A stretch of 64,000 bases of DNA from Nocardia sp. NBC_01327 (GTDB lineage Bacteria; Actinomycetota; Actinomycetes; Mycobacteriales; Mycobacteriaceae), in contig NZ_CP108383.1 in assembly GCF_035958815.1 (NCBI RefSeq), positions 2,666,001 through 2,730,000 of the forward strand, in the 5' to 3' direction. The notes below the pieces were generated by a model, which saw nothing but the letters and a program-made list of their open reading frames with translations, did not search any database and was not told where the DNA came from. Shown one piece after another: positions 47,762 to 56,439 of the stretch. Each line of letters begins with the position of its first letter. The first letter of the stretch is position 1. The position numbers and the translations under genes were made by a program.

Positions 47762-50733
47762 CAGTGGAGTCGCTGCACACACCGGATGCCGCACCGCGGA
47801 TTGCATTGCACCACGCGGTCCTTGCTGATCTGGCGGGGAGTAAGCCCAAACGTCTGGAACGCGCGATGCGGTATCAGGCCGAGGATCTCTCCGGTGCAGA
47901 CCCGTACGCTTCGGAAGCGGACTTCCAGCAGGCATTGCGGGCGGCTGACGCCGGTGACCAACTGGTGGAGATGTGGCGAAAGCAATTGCGCGCCTGGGAC
48001 TTCGCCCAGGGGCCGCAGTGGTCGTCCGCAGACCCGTGTACCGACGAACGCCGCGGTGACGTGTACCGCGAACTCTCGCTGGAGGCGACCACCGGCAAGC
48101 TGCTCGACGTAGTAGCGCCGGTGGTCAAGGCTCCCCGGCCGGTCGTGATCAGTAAGGAGTTCGTCCCGTGGTACGCCACGCATCAGGGCCGCGAATGGTA
48201 CTGGCCCATGTACACCGAGCTGTTGGCCCGCAAAGGCTGGACCGACCAGGCGATCACGACCCTCGATATGGCGACCGAGAGTGTGGTGGAACGACTTTCG
48301 GATCCGACGCGGCCAGAGGCGTACCAGTCCAAGGGCCTGGTTGTCGGTTACGTTCAGTCCGGGAAGACCGCGAACTTCACCGGAGTGATCGCGCGCGCAA
48401 TGGATGCAGGTTATCGGCTGGTCATCGTGCTGGGCGGCACGATGAACCTGCTTCGCGATCAGACTCAGCGCCGTCTCGATATGGAGCTGGTCGGGCGTGA
48501 GAACGTCCTGCGCGGGGCAAGTGAGTTCGAGTCCGACTACGCCGACGACCCGGAATGGATCCAGCGCAAGTTCGTCGAATTCGGCACCGCCCCATCGGTA
48601 TTGGGCGGGTTCGACATCCATCGCCTGACTACCCGCTACGACGACTACAAGAGCCTGCTGCAAGGCATCGTCGCGCTTGAGTTCGAGAAGCAGGAGCCCG
48701 CGCTCCCGCTCTACGATCCGGTGAACCTGCACCGCGCCGCGGCCCGGCTGATGGTGGTGAAGAAGAACAAGTCGGTTCTCACCAAATTGGTCAAGGACCT
48801 CAATAAGATTCGCACCCCGCTGCACGAGATCCCTGTCCTGATCATCGATGACGAATCCGACGAAGCCTCGGTCAACACCTCGAAGCCGAAGCCCGACGCC
48901 GACCGCACCGCCATCAATCAGAAGATCTCCCAGCTGCTGACCATGCTGCCCCGAGCGCAGTACGTCGGCTACACGGCCACCCCGTACGCGAACGTCTTCA
49001 TCGACCCCAGCGACAGCGCCGACATCTTCCCCAAGGACTTCATCATCTCTCTCGCTCGTCCCGAGGGATACATGGGCGCCAGCGACTTCCACGACTTCGA
49101 CTTCGATGACGGGGATGAGGAGCGGTCTTACAGCAATTCGAACGAGCTGGCGCATGTCCGCGACGTAGTCGTTTCCGACGAGGACGACACCGAACCCTTG
49201 GAGCGTGCCGTCGACATGTTCGTCCTCACCGGCGCCATGAAGCTCTACCGGCAAGACCGAGATGAACTGGGCGAGGGCTACTTCCGCCACCACACCATGC
49301 TCATCCACGAGTCCAACTGGGTCGAATCCCACCGCGAGCTACTGGGCCGCGTTACCAAAATCTGGTGGGAAGCAGGCTATTCCAGCTCCCGAGGTCATCA
49401 GCGACTACGTGAACTCTTCGGGTCCGACATAGCCCCCGTATCTGCTGTCCGCGCCGCCGGTTGCGCCACGCCCACCATCTACGACGACCTCATGCCCTAC
49501 GTCGGCCCGGTCGTTATGAACGTCAGTGCCGACCAAAAACCGATCATCGTCGTCAATGGCGATGCCGACATCGCCACCGGCGAAGCAGATTTCGACCGCC
49601 GCTCCATCTGGAAGATTCTCATCGGCGGCCAAAAACTCTCCCGCGGCTTCACGGTCGAAGGCCTGACCGTCTCCTACTTCCGCCGCCGCTCCGCGAACGC
49701 CTCAGCCCTCATGCAGATGGGCCGCTGGTTCGGATTCCGCAAGGGCTACCGAGATCTGGTGCGGCTCTACATCGGTCGCGAAGAATCTCATGGTAAGCAG
49801 GACCTGGATCTGTACAAGGCGTTCGAGGCCGTGTGCATGGATGAGGAGAGCTTCCGCAGCGAGCTCGAGCAGTACGCGGTAATGATCGACGGGGTACCGC
49901 AGGTGACCCCAGCCCAGGTGCCGCCACTGGTGTCCCAGCACCGACCGACTCTGAAGCCGACCAGCCCCAACAAGATGTACAACGCTCAACTGTTGGAGAT
50001 TCGTTCGCCAGGGAGCTGGCGGGAGCCGTTCGCATACCCGATCAAGTCCGCGGATATGCGCCACAACACCGAACTGTGGTCGCCGGTGTTCGACCGACTA
50101 TCTACCGCAACAACAGATTTCGCCTACCATCTCGACAACAAGCCGGTCCACCGCTTCTCTGCTCTGACCGGTCGATTTGCCACATCCGAATTGATCGAGA
50201 TCATCGAACAAATGCGCTGGCTGACCCCAGGCCAGTTTGCCCCACACGCGGAGTATCTATCCGCGATCAGTCGCGGCGCATCACCTCAGGTCGACGACTG
50301 GATCCTCCTGGCACCACAAACCGACCGCTCCCGCAAAGACATCGTTCTAGGCAGTGAAGGCCGCACCTTCACCCGCTGGGAACGAGTCCGCCGCCGCGAC
50401 CCCCTATTCGGCGCCATCAGCACCAGCCGCCACCGCACCATCGCCCGCCGCATAGCCGGCGCCCTCCCCGACTCCCGCGACCCGAACACCGAATCGCTGG
50501 TGGCTCCCCGCCGAGGCGTTGTCATGCTCTACCCGGTAGTCGAACCCCGCTTCAACGCCGACATCACGCCGGAAGGCCGGATAGACCCAGCCAAGGTAGT
50601 CATAGGCTTCGGCTTCGTAGCCCCTGCCTCGGCCGCCGGCCCCGACGACCGAATCATCCGCTTCACCACTATCGACTCCAGTGATGCGCCAATCGTGGAT
50701 ATTCGCGACGATGAGGACACGAACTTGGGCTAG
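47758..50733 (+). CDS. Z1-domain SF2-like ATPase, probable defence effector
   Basis: The 991-residue product has the Z1 layout: P-loop GYVQSGKT (197-204), DEAD-like Walker B LIIDDESDEA (D364-E366), motif III YTATPYANV (TATP 406-409), IGGQKLSRGFT (622-632) and the arginine-finger motif QMGRWFGFR (653-661). These are SF2 helicase/translocase motifs. The N-terminal 130 residues and C-terminal 300 are unassigned. The ATG overlaps the GHKL stop (ATGA), which implies equal synthesis. In known systems Z1 proteins work with a MutL-like ATPase on DNA; here no methyltransferase is next to it. Confidence 0.92.
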   Translation: MTVESLHTPDAAPRIALHHAVLADLAGSKPKRLERAMRYQAEDLSGADPYASEADFQQALRAADAGDQLVEMWRKQLRAWDFAQGPQWSSADPCTDERRGDVYRELSLEATTGKLLDVVAPVVKAPRPVVISKEFVPWYATHQGREWYWPMYTELLARKGWTDQAITTLDMATESVVERLSDPTRPEAYQSKGLVVGYVQSGKTANFTGVIARAMDAGYRLVIVLGGTMNLLRDQTQRRLDMELVGRENVLRGASEFESDYADDPEWIQRKFVEFGTAPSVLGGFDIHRLTTRYDDYKSLLQGIVALEFEKQEPALPLYDPVNLHRAAARLMVVKKNKSVLTKLVKDLNKIRTPLHEIPVLIIDDESDEASVNTSKPKPDADRTAINQKISQLLTMLPRAQYVGYTATPYANVFIDPSDSADIFPKDFIISLARPEGYMGASDFHDFDFDDGDEERSYSNSNELAHVRDVVVSDEDDTEPLERAVDMFVLTGAMKLYRQDRDELGEGYFRHHTMLIHESNWVESHRELLGRVTKIWWEAGYSSSRGHQRLRELFGSDIAPVSAVRAAGCATPTIYDDLMPYVGPVVMNVSADQKPIIVVNGDADIATGEADFDRRSIWKILIGGQKLSRGFTVEGLTVSYFRRRSANASALMQMGRWFGFRKGYRDLVRLYIGREESHGKQDLDLYKAFEAVCMDEESFRSELEQYAVMIDGVPQVTPAQVPPLVSQHRPTLKPTSPNKMYNAQLLEIRSPGSWREPFAYPIKSADMRHNTELWSPVFDRLSTATTDFAYHLDNKPVHRFSALTGRFATSELIEIIEQMRWLTPGQFAPHAEYLSAISRGASPQVDDWILLAPQTDRSRKDIVLGSEGRTFTRWERVRRRDPLFGAISTSRHRTIARRIAGALPDSRDPNTESLVAPRRGVVMLYPVVEPRFNADITPEGRIDPAKVVIGFGFVAPASAAGPDDRIIRFTTIDSSDAPIVDIRDDEDTNLG

Positions 50734-50801
50734 TTGCTGGCCAGACTCGAATCAGACTGGACCGTTTGCCAGTTGTGTTGTCTGAAGCTACTTTGGTTCA
50801 C

Positions 50802-51530
50802 ATGGTTCGTAGTCCTGCGTGGGTCCGGGATGAACTGATCCTGGCATGCGACTTGGTTGCGCAGAACGGCTGGCGCGAGCTAAGGCAGGGCGATCCGCGG
50901 GTACGGGATTTGTCCGAACTTCTTCGTTCGCTGCCACTGCATTCATCAACGGTGCGGACCGAGACCTTCCGCAGTTCCGATAGCGTGTCGCGCAAGACCA
51001 CGGACATTGCGACGCATCACCCGGGCTACACTGGCAAGAAGACCCGCGGCGGGGCGCTGGACGTTGTGGTTCTGGACGACTTCCTGACCGAGCCCGCTGA
51101 AATGCATCAGTTGGCGCAAACGATTCGTGATGCTGCCCGACTAGGTCATTTCGACACCGACGTCGCTGCCGAGGTTGAACTGCTCGACGATGACGAGCCT
51201 GCCCGCGAAGGCCGCTTGATGGTGGCGGTCCATCGCCGCCGCGAACGAGATGCAAAGTTACGCAACAAAAAGGTCGCCGAGTTTCTTCGCGCGAATGATC
51301 GAATATTCTGCGAAATATGTGAGTTCGATTTCGAGCTCGTCTATGGTGTTCACGGCAAAGGTTACATCGAATGCCATCATGTGGTTCCACTCCACGTTTC
51401 CGGTGAAACCAAAACTCGCACAGAGGATTTAGTTCTTCTATGTGCTAATTGCCACCGGATGATTCACCGCCAGTCCCGCTGGCTTCAACCCGCCGAGCTG
51501 CGCGATCTGGTCAAGGCCGGCGGTCGCTGA
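50802..51530 (+). CDS. HNH restriction-type endonuclease
   Basis: The 242-residue product has two parts. Residues 1-115 resemble the N-terminal domain of HNH restriction proteins (VRDELILACDLVAQNG, FRSSDSVSRKTTDIATHHPG). Residues 165-225 are an HNH domain with C170-x2-C173, ECHHVVPL (H192-H193) and LCANCHRMIHR (C214, C217, H218, H222), all residues intact. ATG 50802 is preferred; TTG 50766 is possible. It begins 68 bp after the Z1 stop on the same strand, so it is likely the nuclease of that operon. Its end overlaps the convergent Shedu gene by 20 bp. Its codons use more A/T than the backbone genes. Confidence 0.9.
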   Translation: MVRSPAWVRDELILACDLVAQNGWRELRQGDPRVRDLSELLRSLPLHSSTVRTETFRSSDSVSRKTTDIATHHPGYTGKKTRGGALDVVVLDDFLTEPAEMHQLAQTIRDAARLGHFDTDVAAEVELLDDDEPAREGRLMVAVHRRRERDAKLRNKKVAEFLRANDRIFCEICEFDFELVYGVHGKGYIECHHVVPLHVSGETKTRTEDLVLLCANCHRMIHRQSRWLQPAELRDLVKAGGR

Positions 51531-52713
51531 CTACCGAATCGTCGGATTTCGGCTTTGCCGAGCTGGATGACTCCGAGGCCACGATCCACTCGGCCCGGGT
51601 CAGCAGTTCATCGAAAGTCAGTACTTCGGGCTCGACGAGTTGTCGCCGGTATAGCTCGAAGGATTGGAACTTGTCCTCGTGAACGCCGCCTTTTTCGCCA
51701 TGAAGCTCGTCCAAGGTGCCAATGATCAGGTAAGAGCGCGGGCGTAGCAGGTAGGTGTAGTCATAGGGGTCTTTGCTGCCGTCTGTGACCGTGCCCTGCA
51801 ATCGCTCGCCGATTTCTTTGACGGCGCGATGGACTGTGCCCTGGACCTGTGCGACTCCGCCCGACAACTCGTCGGAGGGTGCCCAGCAACCTGATCGGTA
51901 GGGGGTTTTCTGAAGCAGATCTTTTTTGTGTGTCTTGAACTCGGCGAACACCATCGACTTGATACGTCCGGAAGTGCGGAGCAGCGCGTCAGTACGTTTA
52001 CCTACTCCCGAGATAGAGTGACCTGCAACAACTTGCTCCAACTTCTGGTCATTCCACGATGTCAGCAGCTGGCCCGTGAGTGAAATTCCTAGAATCCACG
52101 GATTCTCCTCGAAGAAGTGCTGCCAGACGGGTTCGTTACCCTTCTGCGCGAGTTGGTCGGACTCCGACTGGAAGTAGGATTCATTATTGAGCAGCTTGCG
52201 AAACCTCTCCACCTGGCTCCTGCGGTGGGCCATCGCGACGACGTCTCGTGCGGCCTCGTCGTTGCTGATCAGTTCTCTGAAGAGTTCGGGATCTCGCCCG
52301 TAAGCCTGGGCCAGCAGCGCTGGGTCCACGGCAACTCCCGACGGAAACGCGACATCGATACGGGACTGGATGTTCAGTGCCGCGTCCCCGAAAGCATCAC
52401 GGAAGACTCGAGTGAGATCGGCCGCCACTTTGGCATCGAACTGTAGCGATTGACTGCTCTTGGGATCGGACTCACGGTCCTTCGATCCGAACGTCGACAG
52501 ATGTAGGAGTGTGGTGCCGTCGTCGTCGGCGACGACTTGATGCTCACACACAACGCCCTTGTCGACGCTGTGCGCCGTGATTCGCTGCTTGTTCGGGCCG
52601 AGATCAAGGATGCGCGCCACTGACTGATTGTGAAAGCCGGATGACCCGGCGTCAAGCGGCATAGGCAGAATTGGTTGCCATTTCGTGGGCTGTGGCGCAT
52701 TCGAGCTGTCCAT
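51511..52713 (-). CDS. Shedu-type nuclease (SduA, DUF4263)
   Basis: The 400-residue product ends in a DUF4263 PD-(D/E)XK domain: VWQHFFEENPWILG (197-209), then GKRTDALLRTSGRIKSMVFA with D242, and AEFKTHK with E258 and K260, then SYLIIGTLDEL and ELYRRQLVEPEVLTFDELL. Residues 1-190 form the variable N-terminal domain that in other Shedu proteins controls activation. Shedu is a single-gene anti-phage nuclease. ATG 52713 shares a base with the upstream stop (TGATG); GTG 52725 is an alternative. It is co-transcribed with the unknown gene upstream. Confidence 0.9.
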   Translation of the reverse strand: MDSSNAPQPTKWQPILPMPLDAGSSGFHNQSVARILDLGPNKQRITAHSVDKGVVCEHQVVADDDGTTLLHLSTFGSKDRESDPKSSQSLQFDAKVAADLTRVFRDAFGDAALNIQSRIDVAFPSGVAVDPALLAQAYGRDPELFRELISNDEAARDVVAMAHRRSQVERFRKLLNNESYFQSESDQLAQKGNEPVWQHFFEENPWILGISLTGQLLTSWNDQKLEQVVAGHSISGVGKRTDALLRTSGRIKSMVFAEFKTHKKDLLQKTPYRSGCWAPSDELSGGVAQVQGTVHRAVKEIGERLQGTVTDGSKDPYDYTYLLRPRSYLIIGTLDELHGEKGGVHEDKFQSFELYRRQLVEPEVLTFDELLTRAEWIVASESSSSAKPKSDDSVVSDRRP

Positions 52714-53201
52714 CACTCGAGCCACGCTGTTCCCTCACGGCCGGTGATGAACTCACCGCCGGGTGGATCGGCATATGCCGCGAATAGCCGCTCGCGCGCT
52801 GCGGGCGAGGCGGCCGCAAGGTTGACATCTCGCGCTGCAACCCAGTCGTTCCAGGTCCAGCCGGCGCGTGCATCGACGGTGAATTCGGTGATCGGTGCCT
52901 CGGCGCCGTCGATGAACACGCGAATGACGCTCGGGCCATCAGGGTCTCGGACAATCACTGCCTCCACGTTCGGCTCGATTCGTCCGCTGTCGGCGTTTCG
53001 CGGCATAGTCATCTCGCTCAGCGATTGTGCCCCGTGAGATACCATCTGCTTGAGAGTTGCAGTGTCCAAGGAGATTTCGAACTCTCGCTGCATATCGCCG
53101 AGTATCAGGGTTGTGAACTGCCCGCCTTCGTCGATCACGAAACGAACCGAGCAGCCTGGTGTGGTGATGGCCCAAGCTCCGATAGTCAGTCGCTCGAACA
53201 T
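52713..53201 (-). CDS. Unknown 162-residue protein coupled to Shedu
   Basis: It begins MFERLTIGAWAITTPGCSV and is mostly short strands, ending in a helix (SPAARERLFAAYADPPGGE). No signal, membrane segment or family was recognised. AAAGGAG seven bases before the ATG is a strong ribosome site. The TGATG junction with Shedu implies a shared job, such as a regulator, sensor or immunity partner. Canonical Shedu systems need one gene, so this addition is notable. Confidence 0.75.
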   Translation of the reverse strand: MFERLTIGAWAITTPGCSVRFVIDEGGQFTTLILGDMQREFEISLDTATLKQMVSHGAQSLSEMTMPRNADSGRIEPNVEAVIVRDPDGPSVIRVFIDGAEAPITEFTVDARAGWTWNDWVAARDVNLAAASPAARERLFAAYADPPGGEFITGREGTAWLE

Positions 53202-53371
53202 CTTCCGCTCCTTTCGTGCTTTGCCTGTCTGCTAGAAAGCACACCACGTGTGACCTGGCGTGATTACCCTTAACTGGGTAACCCAGTTCTATCGATCTGA
53301 ATGCCCAGGGCCACTGTCAGTTCGGGGGCCGAGGTGACCCAGTACGGGTGGTTGTCGACGAGGGGGTTGTC

Positions 53372-54253
53372 ATGTTGGAGAGCGGTTCGACCTTGCCCAG
53401 GCGTCAGCTCGGGCGGTATCTGAGGGAAGCGCGGTCGGCGCTGGGGATGTCGCAGGAGCAGGTTGCGCGGGTGGCGGATGTGAGTTCTTCCGTGCTGCAG
53501 CGGTTGGAGAGGGGGATACCTACTCGGCTGAAAGTGCGGGATCTTCAAGCAATTTGCGAGGTTTTGGAGATGTCGGGGGATATGGCGACGGCCATGGTTG
53601 GGTTGCTTCGGCAGGCGGCCGAGAAGAGTTGGTGGCATGAGTACGGGAGCTTGATACCGGCCAATTTCGATGTCTACGTTGGGCTGGAGACTGCTGCGCG
53701 GACGTTGACTACGTATCAACCTGCGCTGGTTCCCGGGCTGCTGCAGACTCCCGACTATGCGCGTGCGCTCATTCGTGCGGCCAAGCCGGAAGAGTCGGCA
53801 GTAGAGCACGAGCGGCGGGTGGAGCTCCGCACGAAACGTCAGGCAGCGGTGACTCGCAGGCACCAACCGGTCACCCTGGACGTAGTGCTGCACGAGTCTG
53901 TGTTGCGCAGCACTGTCGGCGGGCCCGAGGTCATGGCTGCGCAGCTTCGTCATCTGGCGGAGATCGGAAAGCTGCTGAACGTTTCGGTACAGGTGTTGCC
54001 GTTTTCGGCGGGGGCTCCGGTCGGTGATCCGGTGGGGCAGTTCGCGATTCTGGAATTCGGTGAGGATGCGAAGGGCGAGCCAGTCTGGCCTGCGGTTGTC
54101 TACTTGGAGTCCTTTATCGGGTGTATGTACCTCGAGAAGGACGAGGACTTGGAGCGGTACGATCGGGTTCTCGAGACTCTCCGGCGTGCTTCGCTGGATG
54201 AGGCGACCAGCCGTAGTCTGCTGCGGCAGGTGACGAAGGAGTTCTCAACGTGA
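53372..54253 (+). CDS. Scr1-family HTH regulator (second copy), beside the defence genes
   Basis: The 293-residue product is the same length as the gene at 19051 and clearly paralogous (LPRRQLGRYLREARSALGMSQE, WWHEYGSLIPANFDVYVGLE, YQPALVPGLLQTPDYARALI). Its HTH is closer to the standard Xre sequence (MSQEQVARVADVSSSVLQRLE). ATG 53372 has AGGGGG upstream. It overlaps the DUF397 gene by GTGA. It is divergent from the Shedu operon with about 170 bp between, so it could regulate that operon. Confidence 0.92.
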   Translation: MLESGSTLPRRQLGRYLREARSALGMSQEQVARVADVSSSVLQRLERGIPTRLKVRDLQAICEVLEMSGDMATAMVGLLRQAAEKSWWHEYGSLIPANFDVYVGLETAARTLTTYQPALVPGLLQTPDYARALIRAAKPEESAVEHERRVELRTKRQAAVTRRHQPVTLDVVLHESVLRSTVGGPEVMAAQLRHLAEIGKLLNVSVQVLPFSAGAPVGDPVGQFAILEFGEDAKGEPVWPAVVYLESFIGCMYLEKDEDLERYDRVLETLRRASLDEATSRSLLRQVTKEFST

Positions 54254-54444
54254 CTGGCGAGCTAGACGGTGTCCAGTGGTTCAAGAGCAGCTATAGCGGT
54301 GACAAGGCCGACTGCATTGAAGTGGCTTTCGTGGGTGATCTTGTCGGCGTGCGTGACTCGAAGGATATGGCTGGTCCTTCGTTGATTTTCGCTCCAGCTG
54401 AGTGGCATGCGTTTACCGGTGCAGTGGTGGCCGGGAAGCTCTGA
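54250..54444 (+). CDS. DUF397 protein (second copy)
   Basis: The 64-residue product has the DUF397 core (VQWFKSSYSGDKADCIEVAF, VGVRDSKDMAGPSLIFAPAEWHAFTGAV). It is coupled to the HTH gene before it by a GTGA overlap, the same arrangement as at 19929. Confidence 0.93.
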   Translation: MTGELDGVQWFKSSYSGDKADCIEVAFVGDLVGVRDSKDMAGPSLIFAPAEWHAFTGAVVAGKL

Positions 54445-54459
54445 GGGGGTGAAGGCTGG

Positions 54460-54489
54460 CACCTGCACCTGCACCTGCACCTGCACCTG
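54460..54489. repeat. (CACCTG)5 hexanucleotide tandem repeat
   Basis: Five perfect CACCTG units lie in the 151-bp non-coding gap between DUF397 and the convergent AbiEi/DUF559 gene. Perfect short-period repeats such as this can change length by slippage. Confidence 0.9.
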
Positions 54490-54595
54490 CGGCGACCAGA
54501 CGAGCGTGATTGGGCTCTGGGGCTGAAGTTTTCGTGCAAACCGCAGGCGAGTGTGCGGGAAGTCGACGGGGACGGTGGGAAGTTGCAGGGAAACT

Positions 54596-55420
54596 TCAGC
54601 GGGGTGGTCGGTTGTGGCGGCGGCGTCGGATGACCGTGGCTGCCTCATCGGCGCAGGAGTCGAGGTTGGTGTAGATGTCGGCTGCGGCGTAGCGGAGGAC
54701 GAGCCAGCCGGCGAGGACGAGGGCGTTCTGGCGGCGGCGGTCAGTGCGGAATGTGCTGGGGTCGCTGTGGAATTCGCGGCCGTCGATTTCGATGATGGTG
54801 TGGGAGCGGGTGTCTGCGAAGTCGGCGTAATAGGGGCCGACTGGGTGGTTGGCGAGGAGGTGCACGCCGCGGTGGGCGAGGGCGCGGGCGAAGAGGCGCT
54901 CGGGGTCGGAGGCGGCGTCGAATGCTGCGGTGCGGAGTTGTCGGCGGAGGGCCGGGGAACCTCGCAGGTGGGTGCACAGTTCGAGGAGTTGTGGCCACGT
55001 GGTGCGTGTGTGCTCGTCGACGAGGCGGTCTGCGTCGTGTTGGGGGAGGACGGTCAAGCAGTCCAGGAGGGTTCGGGCGGGAGTTGTAGCGGGCAGGTCC
55101 CAGGCTTCGTCGATCCAATCGGGGAGCAGGTCGCGGCGGTACAAGTGCAGCCAGGGTGGGGTTTGGCGGTAGATGGAAAGCGGCGTGGTGGCTTCGATCG
55201 ATGCGGGTTCGGGGAGCATGTTCCACAGCCACGCGGCGGTGCGGTGGCTGAATACCGCCTCCGGGAGCCACGTGGTGACGGCCTGGCATTTCGCGTAAGT
55301 GGACGGTGCGCCGATGGAGTAGATGCCAGGCAGTAGGCGGGTGTACTCGCCGCGCTGGCAGCGGTTGGTGATGGTGGCGGAGGAGACTTCGGTCAGTAGG
55401 TCTCTGCGGGTTCGGATCAC
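54596..55420 (-). CDS. AbiEi-N/DUF559-type protein (possible nuclease)
   Basis: The 274-residue product has an N-terminal winged-helix part like AbiEi antitoxins (RRDLLTEVSSATITNRCQRGEYTRLLPGIYSI). The C-terminal DUF559 region, related to Vsr/MTES endonucleases, has HTIIEIDGREFHSD, TFRTDRRRQNALVLAGWLVLRY. The E-I-D and later residues could form a nuclease site, but activity is unproven. Start GTG 55420. Such genes are common and scattered in actinobacteria, often near defence or mobile DNA. Confidence 0.82.
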   Translation of the reverse strand: MIRTRRDLLTEVSSATITNRCQRGEYTRLLPGIYSIGAPSTYAKCQAVTTWLPEAVFSHRTAAWLWNMLPEPASIEATTPLSIYRQTPPWLHLYRRDLLPDWIDEAWDLPATTPARTLLDCLTVLPQHDADRLVDEHTRTTWPQLLELCTHLRGSPALRRQLRTAAFDAASDPERLFARALAHRGVHLLANHPVGPYYADFADTRSHTIIEIDGREFHSDPSTFRTDRRRQNALVLAGWLVLRYAAADIYTNLDSCADEAATVIRRRRHNRPPR

Positions 55421-55534
55421 GAGAGTCGACCATCCAGGATTGGCGGCCGATGAGCGGGGCGGCGTGCTGCGAAAACAGCGGAACTGTGGATAGTTCGATT
55501 AGCTGTGGATAACGGAGTTCGCGCTGGGCTGAGG

Positions 55535-56431
55535 CTATTTGGCGGCTGTCGCATTTTCGGGGTCCGAGTCGCCATCCGAGTGCTGCTCGGAGGGCTGTCG
55601 GTACTGCTGCATCCCAGCCCAGGCGTCGGGGATGTAGCGGAGGCGTTCGGGGGTGAGGGTCCAGGTTGTGCGGACTGCGCGGCGGAAGAGGTCGAAGGCT
55701 AGTTGGTCGGCTCGGGACCAGGTCCAGCCGAGGATCTTTCGGGCCTCTGGGGGCATTGTGGCGTTGGAGATCCAGACGCCGATGGCCATGACGGGGTAGC
55801 GAATCAGGGGCCAGAGGGGAGCTGGGACGAAGGGTGGGGCGGGGACTTTGGCGGTGTGGATGTTGGCGGCGAAGTCTGTGGTGGTGTTGGATTCCAGGAC
55901 TTCTTGCCACATGTGGGTCCAGTAGGACTTGTAGTTTTCGTAGTCGCCGAAGGCTGGGCGGTCGGACATGCCGTAGAGGCGCCACCAGGTTAGGCCCTCT
56001 GCTACCAGTTGGGCCTTCTCCGCCTCCGTGAACGGGGTGCCGAAAAATTCTTGGGTGGCGATGATGGATTCGTAGAAGGTTACGTGGGTCCACCAGAAGA
56101 CTTCCGGGTCTAAGGCGTGGTAGCGGTTGCCCTGGGGGGCAACGCCTTTGATGGGTTTGTGGAAGTCCCGGACGGTTGTTGCCCTGGCTTCGGCGTCGGG
56201 CTGGTAGATCATGGCTTGGATGGGGGCTACCGAGCGGTCGAAGCGGTCCATGGGGTCGGTGAAGAAGTTGGAGTGTTCTTGGAGGGCGGCGTCAAGGACG
56301 GGGTGCATGTTTTGTAAGGTGCCGGCTCGGCCGAGGATCAGCATGGAGCGGATGTCGCCGAAGTGCTTCCAGGTCAGGGAGTTTGGGCCTAGGGGGAGGG
56401 AGACGTTCCAGCCTGGGTGCTTTTCGAACAT
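55535..56431 (-). CDS. Oxygenase MpaB-family protein (DUF2236)
   Basis: The 298-residue product has the DUF2236 pattern: SLTWKHFGDIRSMLILGRAG, LQEHSNFFTDPMDRFDRS, ALDPEVFWWTHVTFYES (histidine of the heme region) and QLVAEGLTWWRLYGM. The family includes the fungal MpaB oxygenase and latex-clearing proteins. The substrate is unknown. It starts eight bases after the TetR stop, so both form an operon under the palindromic operator at 57229. Confidence 0.85.
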   Translation of the reverse strand: MFEKHPGWNVSLPLGPNSLTWKHFGDIRSMLILGRAGTLQNMHPVLDAALQEHSNFFTDPMDRFDRSVAPIQAMIYQPDAEARATTVRDFHKPIKGVAPQGNRYHALDPEVFWWTHVTFYESIIATQEFFGTPFTEAEKAQLVAEGLTWWRLYGMSDRPAFGDYENYKSYWTHMWQEVLESNTTTDFAANIHTAKVPAPPFVPAPLWPLIRYPVMAIGVWISNATMPPEARKILGWTWSRADQLAFDLFRRAVRTTWTLTPERLRYIPDAWAGMQQYRQPSEQHSDGDSDPENATAAK

Positions 56432-56439
56432 CGCTGGTC

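Noticed and set aside
46223..53201. DISARM, BREX or Dnd/Ssp system
   Set aside because: None of their marker genes (methyltransferase, PglZ, DndB-E) was seen next to the operon.
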